Shown here piece after piece: positions 1 to 6,150 of a DNA stretch of 7,294 bases. Origin of the DNA: an uncultured Eubacteriales bacterium (GTDB lineage: Bacteria; Bacillota; Clostridia; Oscillospirales; Acutalibacteraceae); the NCBI GenBank assembly GCA_900317215.1, contig ONFW01000084.1, positions 1-7,294 of the forward strand, read 5' to 3'. Positions within the stretch are counted from its first letter, which is position 1, and each line of letters opens with the position of its first letter. Position numbers and translations under genes: made by a program. Under the pieces are notes generated by a model. That model saw only the letters and a list, made by a program, of their open reading frames with translations, did not search any database and was not told where the DNA came from.

Positions 1-231
1 ACTCCGGTGACTTCACCTATGGTGGGAGTGTTCTATTCGGCGCCGTCGCCGGATAAGGAGCCTTATGTGAGCGTTGGTTCAAGCGTAAGCAAGGGAGACG
101 TGCTGTGTCTTATTGAGGCTATGAAGCTGATGAACGAGGTTACAGCAGAAAAGAGCGGCACGATAACCGCCGTCTGTGTTGACAACGGACAGGTGGTTGA
201 ATACGGTCAGAAGCTGTTCATGATAAAATAA
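1..231 (+). CDS. accB: Biotin carboxyl carrier protein of acetyl-CoA carboxylase, C-terminal part (5' end outside window)
   Basis: This is the biotinyl (lipoyl-like) domain of AccB. It carries the biotin that shuttles a carboxyl group from AccC to the AccA/AccD carboxyltransferase in the first committed step of fatty acid synthesis. The frame is open from base 1, so the gene begins upstream; 76 residues are present and TAA is at 229-231. The domain opens with SPMVGVFY, as in other AccB proteins. The biotin attachment motif EAMKLMNE follows, with the target lysine codon at 124-126, and the domain ends in GQ-V-EYGQKLFMI. The missing part should hold the N-terminal region and the Pro/Ala-rich linker. 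A GTG at 7 is in frame but lies inside the conserved domain, so it is not a start. fabZ follows after 15 bases, which fits one transcript. Identity is very secure; only the upstream extent is unknown. Confidence 0.97.
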   Translation, partial: TPVTSPMVGVFYSAPSPDKEPYVSVGSSVSKGDVLCLIEAMKLMNEVTAEKSGTITAVCVDNGQVVEYGQKLFMIK

Positions 232-233
232 GC

Positions 234-238
234 GGGGG
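234..238 (+). promoter_or_regulatory. Ribosome binding site that favours ATG 247 for fabZ
   Basis: A run of five G at 234-238 lies 8 bases before ATG 247, a normal spacing. It lies only 2 bases before the in-frame GTG at 241, which is too close. The G run therefore supports the ATG two codons downstream of the GTG. Confidence 0.6.
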
Positions 239-246
239 TTGTGACA

Positions 247-690
247 ATGAATAAACAGGAATTAGAGAGCGTTATCCCTCACAGAAATTCTATGATGCTG
301 ATCGATGAAGCCACTAAAACAGGCGAGAATACCAGTGAGGGAAAAAAATACATTACAGGCAGTGAATGGTTCCTTGACGGACATTTTCCGGGAAATCCCG
401 TTGTTCCGGGTGTGATACTCTGCGAGATCATGGCGCAGTCGAGCGCAGTTATCATTGCTGAGGTATCCTCACAGTGCATACCCTTCTTTACCGGCATAGA
501 GAAAGCCAAGTTCAAAAGGCAGGTCGTCCCGGGTGACACCTTTGAGACAAGGTGTGAGCTGACAAGGAGCAGAGGAATGTTCTATTTCATTACGGGCAAG
601 GGTTATGTTAACGGTAAGCTTGCGGCACAGGCTGAGTTTTCGTTTGCTCTTGTGCCGAAGGACAAGGTCGAAGGCGCTTCACAGGCATGA
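247..690 (+). CDS. fabZ: 3-hydroxyacyl-[acyl-carrier-protein] dehydratase FabZ
   Basis: FabZ removes water from 3-hydroxyacyl-ACP to give trans-2-enoyl-ACP in each elongation round of type II fatty acid synthesis, in the cytoplasm. The protein is 147 residues from ATG 247, close to the usual size for a single hot-dog-fold FabZ. It begins with the typical I-PHR segment (residues 10-13). The active-site histidine is His46 in DGHFPGNPVVPG and the catalytic glutamate is Glu60 in CEIMAQ. Glu rather than Asp at this position fits FabZ rather than FabA. A later KFKRQVVPGD segment matches the family. GTG at 241 would add two residues but is too close to the ribosome binding site. The stop TGA 688-690 overlaps an in-frame ATG of the accC frame, although accC probably starts later. 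Whether this FabZ also isomerises the double bond cannot be read from sequence. Confidence 0.96.
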   Translation: MNKQELESVIPHRNSMMLIDEATKTGENTSEGKKYITGSEWFLDGHFPGNPVVPGVILCEIMAQSSAVIIAEVSSQCIPFFTGIEKAKFKRQVVPGDTFETRCELTRSRGMFYFITGKGYVNGKLAAQAEFSFALVPKDKVEGASQA

Positions 691-751
691 CGGAGATCCG
701 ATTCCGCCGACAGGAGAAGACTTTGCCGTGCGGTATTATGCAGAAAAAGTC

Positions 752-758
752 GGGGAGG
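752..758 (+). promoter_or_regulatory. Strong ribosome binding site fixing the TTG start of accC
   Basis: GGGGAGG at 752-758 is a near-consensus Shine-Dalgarno sequence ending 9 bases before TTG 768. That TTG is exactly where biotin carboxylase homology begins (FSKILIANRGE). The upstream ATG candidates at 687 and 738 have no comparable site. Confidence 0.85.
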
Positions 759-767
759 TTGCAGCCA

Positions 768-2135
768 TTGTTTTCAAAAATACTAATAGCCAACAGAGGA
801 GAAATAGCGGTAAGGATAATCCGTGCCTGCCGTGAAATGGGAATATCCACCGTTGCGGTATACTCGCAGGCGGATAAGGATGCGCTCCATGTGAGCATGG
901 CGGACGAGAGCTACTGCATAGGAGGGCCGCAGGTGGCGGACAGCTATCTCAATATGGCGGCGATACTCGAGGCTGCGGTCGTTTCGGGAGCGCAGGCAAT
1001 ACACCCGGGTTATGGGCTTCTCTCAGAAAATGCGAAATTCGTCTCACTGTGCGAGAAATGCAATATAGAATTTATAGGTCCCTCCGCAGCTATGATAGAA
1101 AAGCTGGGGGATAAGGACGAGGCAAGAAAGACCATGAGGGCTGCCGGTGTTCCCGTGACTCCGGGCAGCGACGTGATAGACGATATAGATCTTGCAAGGG
1201 AAAAAGCAAAGGAAATAGGCTTTCCCCTGCTTGTTAAGGCTCGCTCCGGCGGAGGCGGAAGAGGTATCCGAAGGGTCGACAGCCTTGAGGAATTTGACAA
1301 CGCCTTTCTTTCGGCTAAGGCGGAGGCACAGAGCGCTTTCGGAGACGGGGCTGTATATATGGAGAAATTTCTCAGTCCCGTAAAGCATATTGAAATGCAG
1401 CTGCTGTGCGATAAATACGGCAATGTGGTATGTCTCGGTGAGCGTGAATGCTCTGTTCAGAGAAAAAACCAGAAGCTCATCGAAGAATGTCCCTCGCCGG
1501 CAATAAGCCCCGAGATAAGAAAACAGATGATGTCTGCGGCTGTAAAGGCAGCCAGGGCGGTAAACTACGAAAACGCAGGAACTGTGGAGTTCCTTCTCGA
1601 TACAGACAGGAATTTCTACTTTATGGAGATGAACACGAGGCTTCAGGTGGAGCATCCGGTGACGGAAATGGTAGTGGGGATAGATATCGTCCAGTGGATG
1701 ATAAGGATAGCCTCGGGAGCAAAGCTCACTGTAACACAGGACAGGGTATTTATGCATGGGAATGCGATAGAGTGCCGTATCAATGCGGAGGACGCAGACA
1801 ACAGCTATCGACCGAGCTGCGGAACGCTTGATTTCATACATATTCCCGGAGGGCCCTGTGTGAGATTTGACACGGCGATATATCAGAATTATACTGTTCC
1901 GCCATACTATGACTCCATGATTGGCAAGCTGATAGTTCAGGCGCGCTCAAGGGAGCTTGCTATAAGAAAAATGAAAATGGCGCTCAGTGAACTGACTATC
2001 AACGGAATAAAGCATAACAGAAATCTACATATAGATATACTTTCTGACCCTGAGTTCGTATCCGGAGAATATACCACGGACTTTATGGCGGAGAGACAGG
2101 AAAGAGCAGAAAGAAAAAAACAAAAAAAAGGCTGA
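768..2135 (+). CDS. accC: Biotin carboxylase subunit of acetyl-CoA carboxylase
   Basis: AccC carboxylates the biotin on AccB using ATP and bicarbonate. From TTG 768 the protein is 455 residues, close to E. coli AccC. The order is an N-terminal biotin carboxylase domain (KILIANRGEIAVRI at the start), an ATP-grasp domain with the glycine-rich loop KARSGGGGRG (residues 157-166), and a C-terminal domain with TVPPYYDSMIGKL. Residues aligning with the E. coli catalytic set are present: Lys116, Lys157, His207, Cys228, Lys236, Glu274, Glu287, Asn289, Arg291 and Arg337. Residue 234 is Asn where E. coli has His, in RKNQK. An ATG at 687 would overlap the fabZ stop and add 27 basic residues, but homology and the ribosome binding site favour TTG. 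The C-terminal tail is very lysine-rich and encoded by A runs at 2114-2129. The gene lies 77 bases after fabZ and 68 before accD. Confidence 0.96.
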   Translation: MFSKILIANRGEIAVRIIRACREMGISTVAVYSQADKDALHVSMADESYCIGGPQVADSYLNMAAILEAAVVSGAQAIHPGYGLLSENAKFVSLCEKCNIEFIGPSAAMIEKLGDKDEARKTMRAAGVPVTPGSDVIDDIDLAREKAKEIGFPLLVKARSGGGGRGIRRVDSLEEFDNAFLSAKAEAQSAFGDGAVYMEKFLSPVKHIEMQLLCDKYGNVVCLGERECSVQRKNQKLIEECPSPAISPEIRKQMMSAAVKAARAVNYENAGTVEFLLDTDRNFYFMEMNTRLQVEHPVTEMVVGIDIVQWMIRIASGAKLTVTQDRVFMHGNAIECRINAEDADNSYRPSCGTLDFIHIPGGPCVRFDTAIYQNYTVPPYYDSMIGKLIVQARSRELAIRKMKMALSELTINGIKHNRNLHIDILSDPEFVSGEYTTDFMAERQERAERKKQKKG

Positions 2136-2136
2136 C

Positions 2137-2172
2137 GGCTCAGGTGTGTCTGCTCTTATGCTGACAGGAGCC
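2137..2172 (+). other. Imperfect hairpin in the accC-accD spacer
   Basis: GGCTC (2137-2141) pairs with GAGCC (2168-2172). Inside it TGTC (2147-2150) pairs with GACA (2163-2166) and GC (2152-2153) with GC (2160-2161), closing a 6-base loop. A 5x1 internal loop and a T/T mismatch weaken it. The sequence after it (TCGTTAAGCTTTGTTT) is T-rich but is not an uninterrupted T run, so it is a poor terminator. It could be an mRNA stability or processing element between the two genes, or chance. Confidence 0.3.
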
Positions 2173-2192
2173 TCGTTAAGCTTTGTTTAGGC

Positions 2193-2197
2193 AGGTG
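2193..2197 (+). promoter_or_regulatory. Ribosome binding site for the TTG start of accD
   Basis: AGGTG at 2193-2197 lies 6 bases (8 from the GG) before TTG 2204. It is the only plausible site ahead of the AccD N-terminus and supports a TTG start. Confidence 0.6.
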
Positions 2198-2203
2198 TTA
2201 TAA

Positions 2204-3085
2204 TTGCCGGATATATTCAATTTTCTCAAACCGAAAAACGAGCTTGAAAATCAAGGCGAGTTTGCCGAGAACCACCCCTATATACCGGAGGAACTGTGGA
2301 TAAAATGCCCCGTATGCAAAAATGCAGTACTTTCCTCTGATCTTATGGACAATTGTAAGGTATGCCCGAAATGCAATTATCATTTCAGGATAGCGGCAAG
2401 ACAAAGGGTGGAAATGACCGTTGACGAGGGTACCTTCTCAGAGATGGACGCCGATATGTGCAGTGTCAACAGGATAGATTTTCCCGATTATGAAAAAAAG
2501 CTCAAAAGCGCAAAGCTCAGCAGCGGAGAAAATGAATCCGTTATTACCGGAACGGCTGAGATATGCGGAGAAAAGACGGTCATCGCCGTGATGAACTCGC
2601 AATTTATGATGGGATCTATGGGAACGGTGACAGGTGAAAAAATAACGAAGGCGTTTGAGTATGCTACCCGTCACAGACTGCCTGTGATAATTTTCACGGT
2701 GTCGGGCGGCGCAAGAATGCAGGAGGGCATACTCTCGCTTATGCAGATGGCAAAGACAAGCGGTGCGGTAAAGCTTCACAGTGATGCAGGGCTGCTATAT
2801 GTTACCGTGCTTACCGACCCGACAACAGGCGGAGTCACAGCGAGCTTTGCCATGGAGGGAGATATTATTCTTGCAGAGCCTCATGCACTCATCGGCTTTG
2901 CCGGACCGAGAGTAATTGAACAAACTATCAGACAGAAGCTCCCTAAGGATTTTCAGTCGGCGGAGTTTCTTCTGGAAAAGGGCTTTATAGACGCTGTGGT
3001 GCAGCGAAAGGATATGAAGCAAACCCTTGCAAGGCTTATCAGACTTCATAAGGAAGAGAACGGGGAGGAGGTCACGGCAGAATGA
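2204..3085 (+). CDS. accD: Acetyl-CoA carboxylase carboxyltransferase subunit beta
   Basis: AccD pairs with AccA to form the carboxyltransferase that moves the carboxyl group from carboxybiotin to acetyl-CoA, yielding malonyl-CoA. The protein is 293 residues from TTG 2204, which is normal for the family. An N-terminal zinc ribbon is visible, with Cys35-x2-Cys38 and Cys54-x2-Cys57, plus an additional Cys51. The crotonase-fold domain follows, with the SGGARMQEG segment at 167-175 and TTGGVTAS at 207-214, then AEPHALIGFAGPRVIEQT, a characteristic AccD stretch. No ATG lies near the conserved N-terminus, so the TTG start is well supported. The stop TGA 3083-3085 overlaps the accA ATG in an ATGA arrangement, which suggests translational coupling and equal amounts of the two subunits. 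Confidence 0.96.
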   Translation: MPDIFNFLKPKNELENQGEFAENHPYIPEELWIKCPVCKNAVLSSDLMDNCKVCPKCNYHFRIAARQRVEMTVDEGTFSEMDADMCSVNRIDFPDYEKKLKSAKLSSGENESVITGTAEICGEKTVIAVMNSQFMMGSMGTVTGEKITKAFEYATRHRLPVIIFTVSGGARMQEGILSLMQMAKTSGAVKLHSDAGLLYVTVLTDPTTGGVTASFAMEGDIILAEPHALIGFAGPRVIEQTIRQKLPKDFQSAEFLLEKGFIDAVVQRKDMKQTLARLIRLHKEENGEEVTAE

Positions 3086-3852
3086 GCGCTTACGATCATG
3101 TAATAGCTGCGAGGGCTAACGACAGACCTACCTCTATCGACTACATAACGAGGATATTCGGGAACAGCTTTTTCGAGCTTCACGGCGACAGAAGGTTCGC
3201 TGATGACAAGGCGGTGATCGGAGGCATTGCCGAGCTTAAGGGCAGGCCTGTTACCGTGATAGGACTGGAAAAGGGCAGAAATCTTAAGGAGAGAATGGCA
3301 AGAAATTTTGGCTCGGCTCATCCCGAGGGCTACCGAAAAGCGCTGAGACTGATGAAGCAGGCAGAGAAATTCAGAAGACCCGTTATCTGCTTTGTTGATA
3401 CCTCCGGAGCGTACTGCGGAATCGGAGCTGAGGAGAGGGGCCAGGGTCAGGCTATTGCAGAAAACCTGATGGAGATGATGACCCTGAAAACTCCTGTACT
3501 CTCCATTTTCATCGGTGAGGGCGGAAGCGGCGGCGCTTTGGCGCTTGCCGTATCAGACGAGGTATGGATGCTTGAAAACGCGATCTATTCAGTGATATCT
3601 CCAGAGGGCTGTGCAAGCATTCTCTGGAAGGATCCCGGAAAGACTGCGGAGGCATCTGAATGCCTGAAGCTTACGGCTCAGGATCTCTTTAAGCTGGGAG
3701 TTATAGAGAGGATAATCAGAGAGCCGAAGGATATCGAGAGCAGACTTTTTGACAGTCTGAAAAACCTGATAGCGGAGACCTTTGATAAGAAAATGTCTCT
3801 GTCTCCCGAGAAGCTGATCGAGATGAGATATAACCGGTTCAGAAAATTCTGA
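3082..3852 (+). CDS. accA: Acetyl-CoA carboxylase carboxyltransferase subunit alpha, short form
   Basis: AccA is the second carboxyltransferase subunit and works with AccD on acetyl-CoA and carboxybiotin. It is 256 residues, against roughly 320 in E. coli or B. subtilis. It starts directly at the AARANDRPTSIDYI segment and lacks the N-terminal helical region, like the short AccA of streptococci and many Clostridia. Conserved segments follow: ELHGDRRFADD, DTSGAYCGIGAEERGQG (residues 106-122), the GEGGSGGAL oxyanion loop (145-153) and ISPEGCASILWKD. The DTSGAYCG segment departs from the DTPGAYPG common elsewhere. ATG 3082 overlaps the accD stop, and AGGAGGT at 3066-3072 lies 9 bases upstream, an almost perfect ribosome binding site, so the short form is the real product and not a truncation. 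A strong terminator begins 7 bases after the stop. Confidence 0.95.
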   Translation: MSAYDHVIAARANDRPTSIDYITRIFGNSFFELHGDRRFADDKAVIGGIAELKGRPVTVIGLEKGRNLKERMARNFGSAHPEGYRKALRLMKQAEKFRRPVICFVDTSGAYCGIGAEERGQGQAIAENLMEMMTLKTPVLSIFIGEGGSGGALALAVSDEVWMLENAIYSVISPEGCASILWKDPGKTAEASECLKLTAQDLFKLGVIERIIREPKDIESRLFDSLKNLIAETFDKKMSLSPEKLIEMRYNRFRKF

Positions 3853-3859
3853 TACTGCA

Positions 3860-3888
3860 GTGCATTGTGTCAGGCAATGCACTTTTTT
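3860..3888 (+). terminator. Intrinsic terminator of the fab/acc operon
   Basis: GTGCATTG (3860-3867) and CAATGCAC (3875-3882) form a perfect 8-bp stem with a 7-base loop, followed at once by six T (3883-3888). An A at 3859 can add a ninth pair with the first T. It sits 7 bases after the accA stop and marks the end of the fatty acid synthesis transcript. Confidence 0.92.
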
Positions 3889-3899
3889 GTACACAATGC
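3862..3899 (+). other. Alternative long-range hairpin overlapping the terminator
   Basis: GCATTGTGT (3862-3870), which covers most of the terminator's left arm and part of its loop, is perfectly complementary to ACACAATGC (3891-3899) beyond the T-tract. The two pairings exclude each other. The second arm is made only after the T-tract is passed, so this fold would exist only in read-through RNA. Its function is inferred; it may be coincidental duplication of the terminator arm. Confidence 0.35.
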
Positions 3900-3904
3900 G
3901 AAAT

Positions 3905-3918
3905 GCTGCATCGGCAGC
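3905..3918 (+). other. Small hairpin in the accA-trmL spacer
   Basis: GCTGC (3905-3909) and GCAGC (3914-3918) pair around the loop ATCG. The stem has five pairs and no T-tract follows, so it is not a terminator on its own. It is one of three hairpins within about 90 bases upstream of trmL. Confidence 0.35.
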
Positions 3919-3931
3919 GGGAAAACGGAAA

Positions 3932-3949
3932 ACAGGCTATTAAGCCTGT
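3932..3949 (+). other. Perfect inverted repeat upstream of trmL
   Basis: ACAGGCT (3932-3938) and AGCCTGT (3943-3949) are a perfect 7-base inverted repeat around ATTA, followed by CTTTATG. It could be an RNA hairpin acting as a weak terminator or attenuator, or a DNA operator for a dimeric regulator. It lies 29 bases before the trmL start. The T stretch is too short for a confident terminator call, and no good promoter can be seen around it. Confidence 0.5.
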
Positions 3950-3978
3950 CTTTATGATAACAGAAGGGGAAAGAATAG

Positions 3979-4497
3979 ATGCCGCAGCTCAATATTGTTC
4001 TTGTAGAGCCTGAAATACCGCAGAATACGGGAAACATAGCCCGTACCTGCGCTGCTACCGGCGCAAGACTCCATATAGTAAAGCCAATGGGATTTACACC
4101 GACAGACAAGCAGTTGAAAAGAGCGGGACTTGATTACTGGCATCTGCTGGATATCACATATTATGACGGTCTTGATGAGCTGTTTGAAAAAAACAAGGAC
4201 GGTGTGTTCTATTATTTCTCGACCAAGGCGCCGAGAAAGTATACCGACATAGAATATCCGGATAACTGCTATATCGTTTTCGGAAAGGAAACCAGAGGAC
4301 TGCCAGAGGCTCTGCTTTTTGCAAATCCTGATACAACGGTAAGGATACCGATGATAGGAGAAGCAAGAAGCCTGAATCTCTCAAATTCTGTGGCGATCGC
4401 CGTCTATGAGATACTCAGGCAGTGGGATTTTCCGGAGCTTTTAAACTTCGGCAGGCTGAGAGAATATGACTGGGCTGACTGCGTTTTCAACAATTGA
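3979..4497 (+). CDS. trmL: tRNA (cytidine/uridine(34)-2'-O)-methyltransferase TrmL
   Basis: TrmL (YibK) is a SPOUT-class enzyme that transfers a methyl group from S-adenosylmethionine to the 2'-O of wobble nucleotide 34 in certain leucine tRNAs. The protein is 172 residues, slightly longer than the E. coli enzyme through its C-terminal tail. The three conserved motifs are present: NTGNIAR (residues 16-22), FGKETRGLP (101-109) and SLNLSNSVAIAVYE (131-144). These form the trefoil-knot cofactor pocket. The KRAGLDYW stretch (47-54) is also typical. AGGGGA at 3965-3970 gives a well-placed ribosome binding site for ATG 3979. It is the first gene after the fab/acc terminator and probably begins a new transcription unit, though no convincing promoter was found. 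The ABC-F gene starts 22 bases after its stop, so the two are probably co-transcribed. Confidence 0.94.
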   Translation: MPQLNIVLVEPEIPQNTGNIARTCAATGARLHIVKPMGFTPTDKQLKRAGLDYWHLLDITYYDGLDELFEKNKDGVFYYFSTKAPRKYTDIEYPDNCYIVFGKETRGLPEALLFANPDTTVRIPMIGEARSLNLSNSVAIAVYEILRQWDFPELLNFGRLREYDWADCVFNN

Positions 4498-4505
4498 GGA
4501 AACCG

Positions 4506-4514
4506 AAAGGAAAG
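4506..4514 (+). promoter_or_regulatory. Ribosome binding site selecting ATG 4520 for the ABC-F gene
   Basis: AAAGGAAAG at 4506-4514 places its GG 9 bases before ATG 4520, where ABC-F homology begins. The longer frame from ATG 4466 would run inside the end of trmL and add 18 residues that match nothing in the family. Confidence 0.65.
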
Positions 4515-4519
4515 AAAAA

Positions 4520-6124
4520 ATGATAACTGTATCTAATGTATCTATAAATTTCAGCGGAACACCGCTCTTTTCCGATGTCGATCTGAAATTTACGGACGGT
4601 AACTGTTACGGGATAATAGGCGCTAACGGAGCCGGAAAATCCACATTTCTTCGTGTGCTTTCAGGCGACCTTGAGCCTACTAAGGGCGAGGTCATTATAC
4701 CTGAAAATACGAGAATGTCCGTTCTGAAGCAGGATCACTTTGCCTTTGACGACTATACCGTGCTTGACACCGTGATCTATGGAAATAAAAAGCTTTATGA
4801 TATAATGAAGGAAAAGGATGCCATTTATCTGAAGGAGGATTTCTCAGATGAGGACGGCATCAGAGCATCCGAGCTGGAGGCTGAATTTGCCGAGCTTAAC
4901 GGCTGGGAGGCTGAGAGCGATGCGTCCAAGCTTATTCAGGGGCTCGGGCTTTCCGAGGAGCTGCTGTATTCGTCGATGAGCGCGCTCACGGGCAATGAGA
5001 AGGTGAAGGTGCTGCTGGCGCAGGCGCTTTTCGGTAATCCTGAGATAATACTGCTTGACGAGCCTACCAACGATCTTGATGTCAAGGCTATAGCATGGCT
5101 TGAGGACTTTATTCTCGATTATGAGGGAACGGTTATAGTTGTTTCTCATGACAGACACTTCCTCAATACTGTCTGCACCCACATGGTTGATATCGACTAC
5201 AACAAGATCAAGCTTTATGTCGGCAATTATGAATTCTGGTATGAATCCTCTCAGCTTATTCAGGCGATGATAAAGCAGCAGAACAAGAAGACTGAGGAGA
5301 AGATCAGGGAGCTGCAGAGCTTTGTTCAGCGCTTTTCAGCGAACAAATCAAAGTCAAAGCAGGCTACCTCGAGAAGAAAGCTTCTTGAAAAGCTTACCGT
5401 GGAGGAACTGCCTGCATCGAGCAGAAGATATCCCTTTGTCGGCTTTACTATGGACAGAGAGGTCGGCAAGGAGGTGCTGACTGTTGAGAACCTTTCAAAG
5501 ACTATCGACGGCGAAAGGGTGCTCGATAACGTATCCTTCCGCATAGAGAGGACGGACAAGGTAGCTTTTCTGTGTGACAACGAAAACGCTGTCACTGCTC
5601 TGTTTGAGATAATAACCGAGAACATGCAGCCTGATGAGGGAACCTTCAAATGGGGGATAAGCACCTCTCAGTCGTATTTCCCGAAGGATAACACCAGCTT
5701 TTTCGATGGCAACGAGATGTCTATTCTCGACTGGATACGCCAATATGTCAGGGGAAATGATGACACAGACACCTACCTTAGAGGTTTTCTGGGAAGAATG
5801 CTCTTCTCTGGAGATGATGTTTTCAAGCCCGTAAATGTACTTTCGGGCGGGGAAAAGGTCCGTTGTATGCTGTCGAGAATGATGATGTTCGGAGCAAACT
5901 GCCTTATTCTCGACCAGCCGACAAATCATCTCGACCTGGAATCCATTACGGCGGTAAATAAGGGTCTGCAGAGCTTTAAGGGAGTTGTTCTCTTTACCTC
6001 GCACGACCATGAGTTTATATCAACGGTTGCAAACCGTATAATCGTTCTTGAGAAGGACGGGATAAGAGATGTTACCGAGTCCTACGACGAGTATCTTGCC
6101 GAGAGGTATCAGGTGGAGTCATAA
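4520..6124 (+). CDS. ybiT: ABC-F family ATPase, YbiT/YkpA subfamily, with a degenerate second ATP site
   Basis: This is a soluble ABC-F protein of 534 residues with no membrane segments. The family binds ribosomes near the E-site and modulates translation; the specific role of YbiT-type members is less clear. NBD1 has Walker A GANGAGKST (34-42), Walker B with catalytic glutamate in LLDEPTNDLD (Glu181) and the switch histidine in SHDRHF (His210). Its signature is altered to LTGNEK (156-161). A charged helical linker spans about 240-300, including QSFVQRFSANKSKSKQATSR, a strong YbiT-type match. NBD2 has an intact signature LSGGEK (441-446) and histidine SHDHEF (His495). Its Walker A is replaced by CDNENAVTA (352-360), with no lysine and no glycines, and the catalytic glutamate is Gln466 in LDQPTNHLD. 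So one composite site looks active and the other inactive. The start at ATG 4520 is chosen over ATG 4466 by homology and ribosome binding site. Confidence 0.93.
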   Translation: MITVSNVSINFSGTPLFSDVDLKFTDGNCYGIIGANGAGKSTFLRVLSGDLEPTKGEVIIPENTRMSVLKQDHFAFDDYTVLDTVIYGNKKLYDIMKEKDAIYLKEDFSDEDGIRASELEAEFAELNGWEAESDASKLIQGLGLSEELLYSSMSALTGNEKVKVLLAQALFGNPEIILLDEPTNDLDVKAIAWLEDFILDYEGTVIVVSHDRHFLNTVCTHMVDIDYNKIKLYVGNYEFWYESSQLIQAMIKQQNKKTEEKIRELQSFVQRFSANKSKSKQATSRRKLLEKLTVEELPASSRRYPFVGFTMDREVGKEVLTVENLSKTIDGERVLDNVSFRIERTDKVAFLCDNENAVTALFEIITENMQPDEGTFKWGISTSQSYFPKDNTSFFDGNEMSILDWIRQYVRGNDDTDTYLRGFLGRMLFSGDDVFKPVNVLSGGEKVRCMLSRMMMFGANCLILDQPTNHLDLESITAVNKGLQSFKGVVLFTSHDHEFISTVANRIIVLEKDGIRDVTESYDEYLAERYQVES

Positions 6125-6150
6125 ATTTTTTACGGAACGGGGGCGAGTCT

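Noticed and set aside
1044..1841. Long antisense open frame of 265 codons opposite accC
   Set aside because: It lies wholly within accC, has low-complexity Tyr/His/Cys/Arg-rich composition typical of an antisense shadow, shows no family motif, and accC is unmistakable on the other strand.
2114..2130. A-rich run near the end of accC that could be a slippery site for programmed frameshifting
   Set aside because: The -1 and +1 frames end after about 11 and 19 further codons with no recognisable product, and the run is at the very end of a full-length AccC. A lysine-rich tail is the simpler reading.
3953..3958. TATGAT as a possible -10 promoter element for trmL
   Set aside because: There is no matching -35 element at 16-18 bases upstream, and the implied start of transcription would fall inside the ribosome binding site at 3965-3970.
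4466..4519. Upstream ATG at 4466 as the ABC-F start
   Set aside because: It lies inside the trmL 3' end, the 18 added residues match nothing in the family, and ATG 4520 has a properly spaced ribosome binding site and begins at the conserved ITVSNVSINF segment.
5567..5605. Degenerate NBD2 Walker A as a sign of a pseudogene or frameshift
   Set aside because: The frame is intact on both sides with good alignment to YbiT (VAF before and EPDEG-like PDEGTFKWG after), and no length change is seen. It is substitution, not breakage.
5495..6010. Antisense open frame of 171 codons opposite the ABC-F gene
   Set aside because: It overlaps clear NBD2 coding sequence on the + strand, including LSGGEK and LDQPTNHLD, and has no recognisable domain of its own.
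6125..6131. T run just after the ABC-F stop as a terminator
   Set aside because: No stable hairpin precedes it, and the next gene starts within 26 bases behind its own ribosome binding site.
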